This document shows positions 15,947 through 25,333 of a stretch of DNA of 64,000 nucleotides, one piece after another (the first letter of the stretch is position 1; each line of letters begins with the position of its first letter). A model generated the notes under the pieces. That model worked only from the letters and a program-made list of their open reading frames with translations. It was not told where the DNA came from and did not search any database. The DNA is from Acidobacteriota bacterium (GTDB taxonomy: Bacteria; Acidobacteriota; Terriglobia; Terriglobales; Acidobacteriaceae), in contig JARLGI010000073.1 of NCBI GenBank assembly GCA_031296115.1, positions 1 through 64,000 of the forward strand, in the 5' to 3' direction. A program made the position numbers and the translations under genes.

Positions 15947-16182
15947 AAACCGTTCGGCCTGTTGGCTATTGTCGCACGTCGTGTGCGGAGACGATTTGCG
16001 ATTCCTCTGGGCTCGCTTCCCTTCAGCGGCGCGAACCCAGTGTCTCAAGATGGACACTCCAGCAATCTCGCGGTTTTGCTTTTCACTTTTAGGAAACATT
16101 TGGCGCCGAATTTCGTCTATCACTCCGTAGGTGCAGCTCGTCTTCGTTTCCTTGGGGCTTCACGCGGATTGGGTAGCTCACC

Positions 16183-17295
16183 ATGCTGAAACAGTGGGGC
16201 CGTGTTTGGGCCATCGGCTTCGTGGTGTGGACCGTGCTCGCGTTGCTGAGCGCGACGGGAGCACACGTCTATACCTCGTCGATGGGGAGCCCCGAGAGCT
16301 GGGCCCAGCTGCTCGCCTGGTACCTGCTGGTGTCGTTCATCTGGTCGCTGCTGACGCCGCCCATCTACGAGCTGGCCCGGCGTTTCACCATCGATCGCAA
16401 CACCTGGGAAACAGCCGTACCGCTCCACCTGGCCGCCTGTGTCGGTCTGACCTTCGCCGGGGCGGTCCTCGTCGTGATGAGCGCTCCGCTCATCACCTGG
16501 ACGCCGGAGAAGCACGCTCCCTTCCTCGCTCACGTGGTCTCCCGCGCGCTCATGGATTTCCAGCGGTACTGGTACATCGTGTTCGTCACCCAAGCCATCA
16601 TCTATTACCGCAAGTATCGAGAGCGCGAAGTCCAATCGTCGCAACTGGAAGCGCAGTTGGCGCAGGCCCAGCTTGAGGCGCTGAAGATCCAACTGGAGCC
16701 GCACTTCCTGTTCAACACGCTCAACTCCATCGCGTCCCTGGCGCGCAACGATGGTATCGCCGCCGAGAACATGACGCTGCAACTCGCCGACCTGCTGCGC
16801 TTCTCGCTCGACGCGGTCGGCGTGCACGAGGTCCCGCTCAGCCGCGAGCTCACCGTGCTGCAAAAGTACATCGACATTCAACAGGCGCGCTTCCAGGATC
16901 GCCTGCAGGTGGAACTGGACATCCAGCCGCACACGCTGTCGGCGCTGGTGCCTAACCTCATCCTGCAGCCGCTGGTGGAAAACGCCATCCGCCACGGCAT
17001 CGGTCCGCGGTGCGCACCCGGCTGCATTCGCATCATGACGCGCCAGGTGTTCGACGAGCTTTGGATGGAGATCATCGACAACGGCCAGGGGCTGTCCCGT
17101 CACCGTGGCAGCGCTCCGCCCGAAGGCGTCGGGCTGCGCAACACGCGCGCGCGCCTGCAACAGCTTTACAACGACGACCACCGCATCACGCTCGAGGACG
17201 TTCCCGAAGGCGGCTGTGTGGTCAAAATCCATATTCCGTTCCGCAGATGTTCCGAGGAGGTCAGTACCAGCGATGTCCATACGAGTGTTGCTTAG
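16183..17295 (+). CDS. LytS/YehU-type sensor histidine kinase
   Basis: A 370-residue membrane kinase of the His_kinase (PF06580) class. Four membrane helices occupy about residues 8-145, followed by a coiled linker (REREVQSSQLEAQLAQAQLE), the phospho-acceptor region QLEPHFLFNTLNSIASLA, and an ATPase domain with LILQPLVENAIRHG and IDNGQG. It phosphorylates the LytTR regulator encoded next, whose start lies 23 bases inside this gene. The stimulus is unknown. Confidence 0.92.
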   Translation: MLKQWGRVWAIGFVVWTVLALLSATGAHVYTSSMGSPESWAQLLAWYLLVSFIWSLLTPPIYELARRFTIDRNTWETAVPLHLAACVGLTFAGAVLVVMSAPLITWTPEKHAPFLAHVVSRALMDFQRYWYIVFVTQAIIYYRKYREREVQSSQLEAQLAQAQLEALKIQLEPHFLFNTLNSIASLARNDGIAAENMTLQLADLLRFSLDAVGVHEVPLSRELTVLQKYIDIQQARFQDRLQVELDIQPHTLSALVPNLILQPLVENAIRHGIGPRCAPGCIRIMTRQVFDELWMEIIDNGQGLSRHRGSAPPEGVGLRNTRARLQQLYNDDHRITLEDVPEGGCVVKIHIPFRRCSEEVSTSDVHTSVA

Positions 17296-18034
17296 CGATG
17301 ATGAAGCGTTGGCGCGCGAGCGCTTGCGCCGCCTGTTGCAAGATGAAACCGACCTGGAGATTGTCGCCGAGTGTGGCGATGGGAAGTCCGCCATAGCGAT
17401 GATCAGGCGCGAGAAGCCCGACCTGGTCTTCCTCGACATCCAGATGCCCGAGGTAGACGGCTTCGGCGTGGTGTCGGCGCTGAAAGAGCAGATGCCGCTC
17501 ACCATCTTCGTCACCGCCTACGACCGCTATGCCATGAAGGCGTTCGAGGTGCACGCGCTCGACTACCTGCTGAAGCCGGTGGGCAAGGAGCGGCTAGCGG
17601 AAGCGCTGGGCCACGCGCGCAAGCAGTTGCAGCACCCCTCGGAGGCGACGTTCCAGCGCCGCGTGCTCGACATGCTGGACGATCTCGACTCGCGGCAGCA
17701 CACGCCGCAGCGCATCGTCATCAAGGCGGACGGCGAGATTGTCTGCCTGAAGCCTAACGAAATTGACTGGGCGGAGTCGGCGGGTAATTACGTTTGCCTG
17801 CACGTCGGGGCCAACACCCACATCCTCCGCGAGACCATCACCTCGCTGGAGGGACGACTGGGACGGCGGCAGTTTCTGCGGGTGCACCGCTCGACCCTGG
17901 TGAACGTGGACCGCATCAAGACCTTACGGCCGTCGCTGTACGGGGATTACGCCATCCTCCTGCGCGATGGGACCAAGCTGACCTTGAGCCGGGGTTTCCG
18001 CGAGACCGTGCTGAAGCGGTTGGGAACAGCGTAG
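17273..18034 (+). CDS. LytTR-family response regulator
   Basis: A 253-residue regulator: receiver domain (VLLSDDEALARERLRRLL; phospho-acceptor Asp55 in LVFLDIQMPE; Lys in DYLLKPV) and a C-terminal LytTR DNA-binding domain (IVIKADGEIVCLKPNEIDWAE, FLRVHRSTLVNVDRIK). The ATG at 17273 follows a GAGGAGG ribosome site and overlaps the end of the kinase gene, so the two are translated together. The longer frame from 17105 only reads through the kinase in another frame. LytTR proteins bind direct repeats; targets are not visible here. Confidence 0.93.
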   Translation: MSIRVLLSDDEALARERLRRLLQDETDLEIVAECGDGKSAIAMIRREKPDLVFLDIQMPEVDGFGVVSALKEQMPLTIFVTAYDRYAMKAFEVHALDYLLKPVGKERLAEALGHARKQLQHPSEATFQRRVLDMLDDLDSRQHTPQRIVIKADGEIVCLKPNEIDWAESAGNYVCLHVGANTHILRETITSLEGRLGRRQFLRVHRSTLVNVDRIKTLRPSLYGDYAILLRDGTKLTLSRGFRETVLKRLGTA

Positions 18035-18050
18035 GGAGGGAACGCGGTTC

Positions 18051-20393
18051 TCACCGCCCCGCCGGCTGCTTCTGTTCCTTCCTCGAATTCGTTGTAGCCT
18101 GCTGGGCGGTTTGCGTCGCCGGCGGTTGACCTTCAGCCTGTTCCAGTTGCTCCGCGAGGGAGTCCACCAGGCTGGCTTCTCTCATCAAGATCTGGCCCAC
18201 GGTGACCGAGCCCTGGTCGGCGTCCTGCCACTTGCCTTCCTCCAGCGCCTCGCGCACCGCCGGTATGGTCTTAACGCCGTATCCCGTGTAGGCGCCGGGC
18301 GCGTAAATCTGGTGCTTAAACCACGGACGCTCCTTCAGCCCCTCGGCCGTGGTGAAAGTCCGCTCCAGTTGCAACAGCTTGGCATTGATTTCCTGCAAGG
18401 CCGATGACTGCCACGCTTCACCGGCGTTTTCGTTCAGCTTGCCCACCGCCTGCCGGTAGCGTTGCGCAGCACGAACATAGGCCTCGACGCCATTGTCCAA
18501 CGGCGCGAAGTTCAGATAGGGCGGCAACGGCTGCTTTGACGGCGCGACGTACTGCTTGTCTGGGTCGGCAGTCGCAGTGAAGACACCTTCCTCTACCTCG
18601 CGATTTCGCTCACGCACTTCGTCCTGTTTCTGCTTCAGCTCCTTCTTCAACTCCGAAATGTAACGCTTGATGGTGTCGGCCGAGCCAGCAGGATCGAAAG
18701 GCAGCAGGTCGGCATCGGCGAAGCGCATGACGGTGGTACCGCCCATCTGCGCCAGCGCGCGTTCGTAGACGAACTTGGTGTCGCCGAAATGGGTGTACCA
18801 GTAGAAGTCGTCGTAGATGGAGTGATACACGCCGCCCGGGCTCTCGCCGCCGAATCCCATGTTCAGCGCGGCCACGCCGGCGTAGTCAAGAAATGGGGCA
18901 TAGTCGGAGCCGTCGCCCAGCGCCCCGATGCGCAGCTCGGAGCGGTCGCGCAACTCCTGGCGGTCGTCGGCGCTTGCCGCGCGCGCGACGTTGCGCAGGT
19001 ACGAGCGCTTCCACACCGAGATGTGTTTTTCCGGGTCCTGGATGTCGCGCTCCACCTGGTTCACCACTCGCTCCAGCGTGTGCGAGCCGCCGATGTTGAG
19101 ATAGCCGCGTCCATTCGAATCCGAGTTCAGATACATCACCGCGTGCTGGCGCAGCTCATCCTGGTGTTCCTCGACCCACTCGGTGGAACCCAGCAGGCCG
19201 GGCTCTTCGCCGTCCCACGCGCAATAAATGATGGTTCGCTTGGGCCGCCAGCCCTGCCTCATCAGCTCGCCCAGCGCGCGCGCTTCTTCCAGCACCACCG
19301 ACATGCCCGAGATGGGATCGCTGGCGCCGTTGACCCAAGCATCATGATGATTGCCGCGAATCACCCACTGGTCCGGGGTCTCGTTGCCGGGAATTTTCGC
19401 AATCACGTCGTAGATGGTCGTCAGGTCCCAGTTTGACTTGACAACTAGGCGGACCTTCGCCGGGCCCGGGCCGATGCGATAGGTAATAGGCAGCGCCCCG
19501 CGCCAGGTATCGGGCGCGACCGGCCCCGTGATGGCCGCCAGCAGAGGCTGCGCATCGGCGTACGAAATGGGCAGCACCGGAATCTTGGTGATGACCTTCG
19601 CTTCTGCAAGCGAAAGTCGCTTGGCATCTTTGGTCGCACCCACGCCTGGCGTCAGCGGATCGCCCGGGTAGTCTGTGTCCATCACGCTGCCGCGCTGCAC
19701 GCCGTCCGGCGGACGATAAGGCCCGGCGGGATACTCCTGTCCTTCGAAGTAGCCATCATCGCGCGGATCGGAGTAGATGAGGCAGCCCACGGCGCCGTGC
19801 TCAGCCGCGACCTTCGGCTTGATCCCTCGCCATCCCCCACCATAACGCGCAATGACCATTCCACCCTTGACGGAAACGCCAAGGCGCTCGATCTGTTCGT
19901 AGTCCTCGCGCATGCCGTAGTTCACGTACACCAGCGGGCCGGTCACATCGCCATCGATCGAGTACGCATTGTAAGTCGGCAGCTGTTCCGACGTTTGCTG
20001 CGAGGTTGGATCCACGCTCAGTGGAGGCTCCTGCAGCTTCGCGACGAAGTGCGTGGGCGCGAGCAGCTCGACCCCTCGCTCCTTCGGAGTGGGAAACAGT
20101 ACGTCGAAGGTCTCGATGTGCGCGTCGAAGCCGAACTCCTTGAACTTCGCCAGCATCCACTCAGCATTATCTTTGTCGTAGGGCGAGCCGACGTTGTGCG
20201 GCCGCGCGCTCAAGCGCTGCATGAAATTGCGCATCCCGTCGGGATCAGGAAGGCTGCGGAACTTCGTCTCCCACTCGCGCTCGGCGGCGGCGTGCGCCGG
20301 CGAATAACCATCCATGGTTTCGGGAGCGTTGGCTGCATTGCCCAACTGCAGCGTTGCAAAGATAAGAACGGCCACACCGATACGGCTGGTCAC
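18051..20393 (-). CDS. Secreted M28 metallopeptidase, glutamate carboxypeptidase II-like
   Basis: A 780-residue exported zinc peptidase like human GCPII/PSMA. A signal peptide spans the first 20 or so residues (IGVAVLIFATLQLGNAANA). A PA domain lies around residues 150-330, then the peptidase core with the zinc ligands in GNHHDAWVNGASDP (His, Asp), AWDGEEPGLLGSTEW (the Glu pair), NSDSNG (Asp) and YHSIYDDFYW (His); a transferrin-receptor-like helical dimer domain ends the protein. The GTG start at 20393 has GGAGGT (20400-20405) six bases upstream, better than the ATG at 20432. It probably trims acidic peptides in the periplasm. Convergent with the LytTR gene. Confidence 0.93.
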   Translation of the reverse strand: MTSRIGVAVLIFATLQLGNAANAPETMDGYSPAHAAAEREWETKFRSLPDPDGMRNFMQRLSARPHNVGSPYDKDNAEWMLAKFKEFGFDAHIETFDVLFPTPKERGVELLAPTHFVAKLQEPPLSVDPTSQQTSEQLPTYNAYSIDGDVTGPLVYVNYGMREDYEQIERLGVSVKGGMVIARYGGGWRGIKPKVAAEHGAVGCLIYSDPRDDGYFEGQEYPAGPYRPPDGVQRGSVMDTDYPGDPLTPGVGATKDAKRLSLAEAKVITKIPVLPISYADAQPLLAAITGPVAPDTWRGALPITYRIGPGPAKVRLVVKSNWDLTTIYDVIAKIPGNETPDQWVIRGNHHDAWVNGASDPISGMSVVLEEARALGELMRQGWRPKRTIIYCAWDGEEPGLLGSTEWVEEHQDELRQHAVMYLNSDSNGRGYLNIGGSHTLERVVNQVERDIQDPEKHISVWKRSYLRNVARAASADDRQELRDRSELRIGALGDGSDYAPFLDYAGVAALNMGFGGESPGGVYHSIYDDFYWYTHFGDTKFVYERALAQMGGTTVMRFADADLLPFDPAGSADTIKRYISELKKELKQKQDEVRERNREVEEGVFTATADPDKQYVAPSKQPLPPYLNFAPLDNGVEAYVRAAQRYRQAVGKLNENAGEAWQSSALQEINAKLLQLERTFTTAEGLKERPWFKHQIYAPGAYTGYGVKTIPAVREALEEGKWQDADQGSVTVGQILMREASLVDSLAEQLEQAEGQPPATQTAQQATTNSRKEQKQPAGR

Positions 20394-20450
20394 TGATTTA
20401 CCTCCGGCCGAAAGGACAATGCGGGGATGCACGGCGCTGACTGCCCCAGC

Positions 20451-20645
20451 TTATAGCATTCCGCCGGTCCTGGTGGTCAGGACGCTGAGCGCCAGCTCCA
20501 GCCGGGCGATGGCTTCCTCCAAATCTGGATGACGGTCGAGTTGCTGCCGCAGCCCGCTGAGGATGCGATGGGCTTCGGCTACATGTTCCGCCGCGTCGGA
20601 ATTCGGTTGCGGGATGGGAGCGGTGCCTGGGGTGTCGGGAGCCAT
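20451..20645 (-). CDS. Short coiled-coil protein, unknown
   Basis: A 64-residue protein. The first 18 residues are Pro-rich, then one amphipathic helical stretch (AEAHRILSGLRQQLDRHPDLEEAIARLELALSVL, here read in two halves) suggests a helical hairpin. It resembles no family I know. It lies just upstream of the M28 peptidase and points the same way, 58 bases from its start. The codon pattern and helix periodicity support a real gene; no strong ribosome site is seen. Confidence 0.45.
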   Translation of the reverse strand: MAPDTPGTAPIPQPNSDAAEHVAEAHRILSGLRQQLDRHPDLEEAIARLELALSVLTTRTGGML

Positions 20646-20906
20646 GCACTACATCTTAGACTGCAAGCCACACGGTTGGAAACCCGCAGGGAGTGAGCCA
20701 TCAGGGCAAATCCTTATAGGCAGCGCGCTGGCACGTCGCGCTCAGGCCAAAATGCCAAGTGTCGCCGTGCTAGCCACCCCCGCCACGCTTTCCCTGCCAT
20801 ACCTGGCAGCAAGACCCGCCCGCTTCATTTATCGTAGAAGCAGCCCTGGTACGCTAAAGTGTTTTCGGCTTCGGTCGTTAACCCTCTTAGGGCCGCGCAC
20901 AAATCC

Positions 20907-22190
20907 ATGAGCGAAAAGATCGTCATCCCTGATCTCGGTTCTTGCACGGTGCCTTCCCCCTTGCGAATCGATTCCCACCGCTCCATTGAGAGCAATTTCG
21001 TCCACGACGCGATGTACTATCGCCACCCGGTCGAGGTCGGCCCGGGGATGGACGAGGCCACCCACTTGTTCGAAATGGCCGGCGCGCGCAAGGAGCTTTA
21101 CTTCGAGCCCGCGAAGACCAAGGTCGCCATAGTGACCTGCGGCGGCCTCTGTCCCGGGATGAACAACGTCATACGCTCCGTCTATCTGCAGTTGCACTAT
21201 CACTACGGAGTGCCGGCAGTGCTCGGCATCCGCTGTGGCTACTCAGGCTTCTCCCCCGAAGGCTCCGCGCCGATGTGGCTGAACTCGGAGATGGTGAACG
21301 ACATCCATCAACGCGGCGGAACGCTGCTGGGCACCTCGCGCGGGCCGGTGAGCCCGGACATCATCGTCGATTTCCTCGAGCGGCGCGGTATCAACGTACT
21401 GCTCACCGTGGGCGGTGACGGGACCCAGCGCGGCGCGCACGGCGTTGTGGAAGAAATTGACCGCCGTAAACTCAAGATCTCGGTGGTTGGCATTCCCAAG
21501 ACCATCGACGACGACGTGCACTTCGTCAACCGTTCCTTCGGTTACTTCACCGCCATCGAGAAAGCGAAGGAAGTCATCGACTCCGCGCACGTCGAGGCGC
21601 ACTGTGTTCACAACGGTATCAGCATCGTGAAGGTGATGGGACGCGACTCCGGCTTCATCGCCGCCGGCGCGAGCCTGGCCAGCCAGGAGGTGAACTTCAC
21701 CCTGGTACCGGAGGTCCCGTTCCAACTCGACGGAGACCGTGGACTGCTGGCGGCGCTGCATCGCCGCCTGCTGGACCGGCACCATGCCGTGATCGTCGTG
21801 GCCGAGGGCGCCGGCCAGCACCTGTTGCCTCCGGCCGAGGAGCGCGACGCTTCCGGCAACCTGCTGCACCGCGATATCGGGCGGTTCCTGCGGGACAAGA
21901 TTAAGGGCCATTTCGCCGCCCAACGCCTGCCGGTGTTGATCCGCTATCTCGATCCCAGCTACTACATCCGCAGCGTGCCGGCATCAACCGTCGATTCCGT
22001 GCTGTGCGATTCTTTTGCGCGTCACGCGGTGCATGCCGCCATGGCCGGCAAAACCGACATGCTCATCGGCCTGCAGCACAGCGTGTTCATCCACGTGCCG
22101 ATACCCATGGCCACTAAGCAGCGCAAGCGCCTGTCGAATGCGGAGTGGGCAGCGGTCGTCACGGCTACCGGCCAACCTGACCTGTTCTAG
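20907..22190 (+). CDS. pfkA: 6-phosphofructokinase, plant-type (group II)
   Basis: Phosphorylates fructose 6-phosphate in glycolysis. The 427-residue protein follows the plant/spirochaete ATP-PFK plan: VAIVTCGGLCPGMNNVIRS, IRCGYSGFSPEG, LGTSRGPVSPD, LLTVGGDGTQRGA, VVGIPKTIDDDV, VKVMGRDSGFIAAGASLAS, LVPEVPFQLDG. The GGDGT motif (Gly rather than Asp at the fourth place) argues for ATP over pyrophosphate, although PKTID is shared with the pyrophosphate enzymes. PKTIDDDV carries Asp where PKTIDNDI is the norm. Start placed at the ATG of MSEKIVIPDLG; the frame opens at 20859. No glycolytic neighbour. Confidence 0.9.
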   Translation: MSEKIVIPDLGSCTVPSPLRIDSHRSIESNFVHDAMYYRHPVEVGPGMDEATHLFEMAGARKELYFEPAKTKVAIVTCGGLCPGMNNVIRSVYLQLHYHYGVPAVLGIRCGYSGFSPEGSAPMWLNSEMVNDIHQRGGTLLGTSRGPVSPDIIVDFLERRGINVLLTVGGDGTQRGAHGVVEEIDRRKLKISVVGIPKTIDDDVHFVNRSFGYFTAIEKAKEVIDSAHVEAHCVHNGISIVKVMGRDSGFIAAGASLASQEVNFTLVPEVPFQLDGDRGLLAALHRRLLDRHHAVIVVAEGAGQHLLPPAEERDASGNLLHRDIGRFLRDKIKGHFAAQRLPVLIRYLDPSYYIRSVPASTVDSVLCDSFARHAVHAAMAGKTDMLIGLQHSVFIHVPIPMATKQRKRLSNAEWAAVVTATGQPDLF

Positions 22191-22249
22191 GTGGATTCAA
22201 CTACTTCGAGACGGACCGGGCTGAACGATGGACCTCTCAATGGCTGGCT

Positions 22250-22699
22250 TCAGCCGATCGCCGCGTCCATTGGCACATTGGCCGACACCAGGTGCTGCTT
22301 CGCCTTCTCCTGCAGCGCCGCCGTCATGGGCACGCTCTTGCCGGTTTCCAGACTGGCCTGCACGGCAACCGAGTCGCAGGTCGCCACCAAGTTGCCGGTC
22401 TCGTCGTCATACATCTGGTGCAGGAAGCGGAAATATTTTTCGCCGACGGTGAGGAAGCCGCTCTTGACCTCCACCAGCTCGCCGCCGCGCAGCTCTTCCA
22501 GGAACTGGTAATTCTGCCGGACGATGGCGATGCGCAGATTCTGCTGCTTCATCGAGGCCGGCGTGACGCCGATGGCGCGCAGCAGAAACCATGTCGCCTG
22601 GTCGAAGCGCGACACGTACATGCGCGAGTTCATGTGGCTGGCAAAATCGTATTCCGAAGCCAGCACCGCACCTTTGAAGGTATGTACCCAGTCAGACAT
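22250..22699 (-). CDS. Hotdog-fold acyl-CoA thioesterase (4HBT)
   Basis: A 149-residue 4-hydroxybenzoyl-CoA-thioesterase-like protein. The hotdog signature is FASHMNSRMYVSRFDQATW near residue 20; QNYQFLEELRGGELVEVKSG and YFRFLHQMYDDETGNLVAT follow. It hydrolyses CoA thioesters; the place next to the box genes suggests that it recovers CoA from stalled benzoyl-CoA or ring-cleavage intermediates, which is inference. The start is at MSDWVHTF; longer frames read through a heptamer array directly upstream. No ribosome site is obvious. Confidence 0.85.
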   Translation of the reverse strand: MSDWVHTFKGAVLASEYDFASHMNSRMYVSRFDQATWFLLRAIGVTPASMKQQNLRIAIVRQNYQFLEELRGGELVEVKSGFLTVGEKYFRFLHQMYDDETGNLVATCDSVAVQASLETGKSVPMTAALQEKAKQHLVSANVPMDAAIG

Positions 22700-22709
22700 G
22701 ATTCCGCCT

Positions 22710-22751
22710 TTCGCTATTCGCTGCTCGCCTTTCGCTACTCTCTTCTCGCAA
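22710..22751. repeat. Period-7 tandem array (six units)
   Basis: Six units in 7-nt register: TTCGCTA, TTCGCTG, CTCGCCT, TTCGCTA, CTCTCTT, CTCGCAA. It lies 11 bases upstream of the thioesterase start, so it occupies the leader of that gene. Confidence 0.7.
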
Positions 22752-22784
22752 ACATCCGTTCCTTTGCGTTGGGCCTCTTGCGCT

Positions 22785-22832
22785 GTCATCCCGACCGAGG
22801 GCTTTAGCCCGAGTGGAGGGACCTGCTTTCTT
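22785..22832. repeat. Partial TTGTCAT-family dispersed repeat
   Basis: Left half of the element also present at 43636: GTCATCCCGACCGAG, a small hairpin (GGGC TTTA GCCC at 22799-22810), then GGAGGGACCTGCTTTC. The right half is missing. It fills the space between the thioesterase and the hydrolase gene. Confidence 0.7.
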
Positions 22833-22884
22833 TCCCCAGTGCCAGCGCACTTGCATCTGTCATCGCCAACGAGTCGAGGCACCC

Positions 22885-23727
22885 CTATACTGCAGACGTT
22901 CCGTGCTCCGCTGCAGGAAGTAACCCTGCTGCGGTCGTCTCCTCGTTCTCCACCTCGCGCACGAACTCTACCATCCGCTGCAATGTCGCCTCCTCCTGTT
23001 CGCGATGCGGTGAGTGCTTGCAGTCCGGCAGCATTACCACCTCCGTCCCGGACACGCGTGCCGCGATCGCCTGCACCTGCGCAGGAGTACCGTACTCGTC
23101 GTCTTCGCCCTGAATGCACAGGATGGGACGGCGGATTGCCGGCAAATACGATTCGATGTTCCACGAACGAAACTCTGGGTCGAGCCAGATGTCGTTCCAT
23201 CCCCAGAACGTCTCGTCCACGCACTTATGGTAGCGAGCGAGCTTGGCACGAAAATCGGTCTTCTGAAATTGATCTTTGGCAAATGCGATGCTCGCTATGC
23301 TTAGGTCCTCGACGAACACGTGCGGCGCTTCCAGGATCAGCGCCCGCGGTCGCTCCGGATATTTCCCGGCGAAGATGAGCGCGATGGAGCCGCCATCGCT
23401 ATGACCGAGCAAAATCGGCTGGCAGATGTTCAGCTTGTCCAGCAGCTCCGGCAATACCACTTCGCCTTCGCGATGCATGAACTCGACCGGCCGCTTTTCC
23501 AGCAGCTTATCGGATCCACCGTGCCCATACCGCGAATACACCAGCACGCCGCAACCGGTGGCCGACGCCAGCTTCTGCGGGAAGTCCCTCCACAGCTCGA
23601 TTGAGCCGAGTCCCTCGTGCAGCATCACGATAGTCGACGCCGCCGGTTGCTGCGCAGCGATCGAGAGCGTCTCCAGGCGCTTGCCGTCGACCAGCACTTC
23701 GCCGCGTTGGCCGGAGTGCAAGGTCAT
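22885..23727 (-). CDS. Alpha/beta hydrolase of the box cluster
   Basis: A 280-residue alpha/beta hydrolase. The nucleophile Ser sits in LLGHSDGGSIAL, the acid in IQGEDDEYG and the His in PDCKHSPHREQ; TIVMLHEGLGSIELWRDFP forms the oxyanion side. The start overlaps the boxD stop by four bases (ATGA), so both are in one operon. Hydrolases are often found in benzoyl-CoA oxidation clusters, where lactone or CoA-ester hydrolysis has been proposed; the exact substrate here is inference. No signal peptide, so cytoplasmic. Confidence 0.87.
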   Translation of the reverse strand: MTLHSGQRGEVLVDGKRLETLSIAAQQPAASTIVMLHEGLGSIELWRDFPQKLASATGCGVLVYSRYGHGGSDKLLEKRPVEFMHREGEVVLPELLDKLNICQPILLGHSDGGSIALIFAGKYPERPRALILEAPHVFVEDLSIASIAFAKDQFQKTDFRAKLARYHKCVDETFWGWNDIWLDPEFRSWNIESYLPAIRRPILCIQGEDDEYGTPAQVQAIAARVSGTEVVMLPDCKHSPHREQEEATLQRMVEFVREVENEETTAAGLLPAAEHGTSAV

Positions 23728-25331
23728 TCCGCGCGCGGGTCCGCCGCTTGTGCCACCAGCGCCGCCAACGTTGCAGCCGAGCCCTGCACTGCAGTCCGCT
23801 GGTGATAGAACCATAAGCCGTTGAGACCGCCCAGCTCTTCGCCGCCCCCGGCGCGTCCCGGACCGCCGTGCATGAGCGACGGCATCACGATGCCGTGGCC
23901 GGTATGACTGTCGCCAATAGACGGGTCGACCAGCAGGATTCGGCCGTGCGTGGTCCCCAACTCTCTCGCCGCTTCCGCCAGAAATTCGCCGTCGCCGCTG
24001 AACACCGACGCGGCCAGCGAGCCTCCGCCGCGCCGCGCCAGCGCGAACGCATCCTGCTTGTCGCAATACGGCACGACCGTCGCTACGGGTCCGAAGACCT
24101 CCAGCTCGTGCACCAGTTCACTCTCTGAGCCGCTGCGCGCTTTCAACAACGTTGGAGGAACGAACGCTCCCGCCTCCGCACTGGCGTCTACCGGCGCGAA
24201 AGATGGGGGATGATAGGCAATCTCCGTCTGCTCCATCAGCCGTCGTACACCATCTTCCACCGACTTGCGTTGCGCCATGTTGACCACCGGCCCCATGGTG
24301 ACCGCCGGGTTCGCCGGATTGCCGACAACCACTTTGCTAAGCGCCGTCGCGATTGCTTCGGTAGCGGCTGCGGCATGTTCTGACGGAACCAGCACGCGCC
24401 GGATAGCCGTACATTTCTGTCCGGTCTTAAGGGTCATCTCTCGCACCACTTCGCGCACGAAGAAATCGAATGCGGGGGTTCCCGGCGCCGCATCTGGCCC
24501 GAGCAGCGCAGCGTTCAGGCTGTCCGCTTCGATGTTGACGCGAATGTTGTGTTGGCGGACCCGCGGGTGCTGGCGGATGCCCTCGCCCGTATCCGCCGAG
24601 CCGGTAAAGGCGATGACGTCGCCCAGCCGCAGATGCTCGAGCAGATCGTTGGGCGAGCCACACAGGATGGACAGGCCGCCCGGCGGAAGAATGCCCGCCT
24701 CGATCACCGCGCTGACCATCTCCTGCGCCAGCCAAGCGGTCGAGGTCGCCGGCTTGGCCAGCACTGGAACGCCGGCCAGCAGGCTGACCGCAGCCTTCTC
24801 CCACAATCCCCACGCCGGAAAGTTGAAGGCGTTGATGTGCACCGCGACGCCCTCGAGCGGCACGCCGAGGTGCATGCCCTGGAAGTTGGCATCGCGCGCC
24901 AGCCGCGTGGGACCGCCATCGCACAGCAGATGGGCGTCGCCCAGCTTGCCGCCGAGCTTGGCGAAAAATTTCACCGTGCCGATAGCGCCATCCACGTCAA
25001 TGGCGGCGTCGGTCTTGGTGTTGCCGGAATTCCGGCGCGAAATCTCGAACCACTCGTCGCGCCGCGCCGCCAGCGCGTCGGCAATCTTCCCCAGCAATTC
25101 GGCGCGCTGCGCGAAGCTCAACTTGCGCAGCGCCGGGCCTCCCACATTGCGGGAGTATTCGAGCGCCGCCTTCAGGTCCAGCCCTTTCGAGCTGGCGCGC
25201 GCGCGCATGGTCCCGTCGCACGGATTGACCAGGTCCGCGCCCTCGCCCTCGCCGCTCTGCCACTTGCCGCCGAGATAGCTCTGCAGGACTTTGGCTTCCG
25301 ATGCAATCTGATTTTCCGCTGCGGTTGGCAT
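23724..25331 (-). CDS. boxD: 3,4-dehydroadipyl-CoA semialdehyde dehydrogenase-like (BoxD / PaaZ ALDH domain)
   Basis: An aldehyde dehydrogenase of 535 residues, like the N-terminal domain of PaaZ but without a hydratase domain. In the box pathway this enzyme oxidises the semialdehyde made by BoxC to 3,4-dehydroadipyl-CoA with NADP. Seen: INAFNFPAWGLWEKAA (cofactor site), AFTGSADTGEGI, NIEADSLNAAL (Glu268, likely base), LKTGQKCTAIRR (catalytic Cys307) and SLMHGGPGRAGGGEELGG, a typical PaaZ-like ending. The ATG at 25331 starts two bases after the flavodoxin stop; the reading from 25391 would overlap that gene. The context with boxC and boxB supports the assignment. Confidence 0.87.
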   Translation of the reverse strand: MPTAAENQIASEAKVLQSYLGGKWQSGEGEGADLVNPCDGTMRARASSKGLDLKAALEYSRNVGGPALRKLSFAQRAELLGKIADALAARRDEWFEISRRNSGNTKTDAAIDVDGAIGTVKFFAKLGGKLGDAHLLCDGGPTRLARDANFQGMHLGVPLEGVAVHINAFNFPAWGLWEKAAVSLLAGVPVLAKPATSTAWLAQEMVSAVIEAGILPPGGLSILCGSPNDLLEHLRLGDVIAFTGSADTGEGIRQHPRVRQHNIRVNIEADSLNAALLGPDAAPGTPAFDFFVREVVREMTLKTGQKCTAIRRVLVPSEHAAAATEAIATALSKVVVGNPANPAVTMGPVVNMAQRKSVEDGVRRLMEQTEIAYHPPSFAPVDASAEAGAFVPPTLLKARSGSESELVHELEVFGPVATVVPYCDKQDAFALARRGGGSLAASVFSGDGEFLAEAARELGTTHGRILLVDPSIGDSHTGHGIVMPSLMHGGPGRAGGGEELGGLNGLWFYHQRTAVQGSAATLAALVAQAADPRAE

Positions 25332-25333
25332 GG

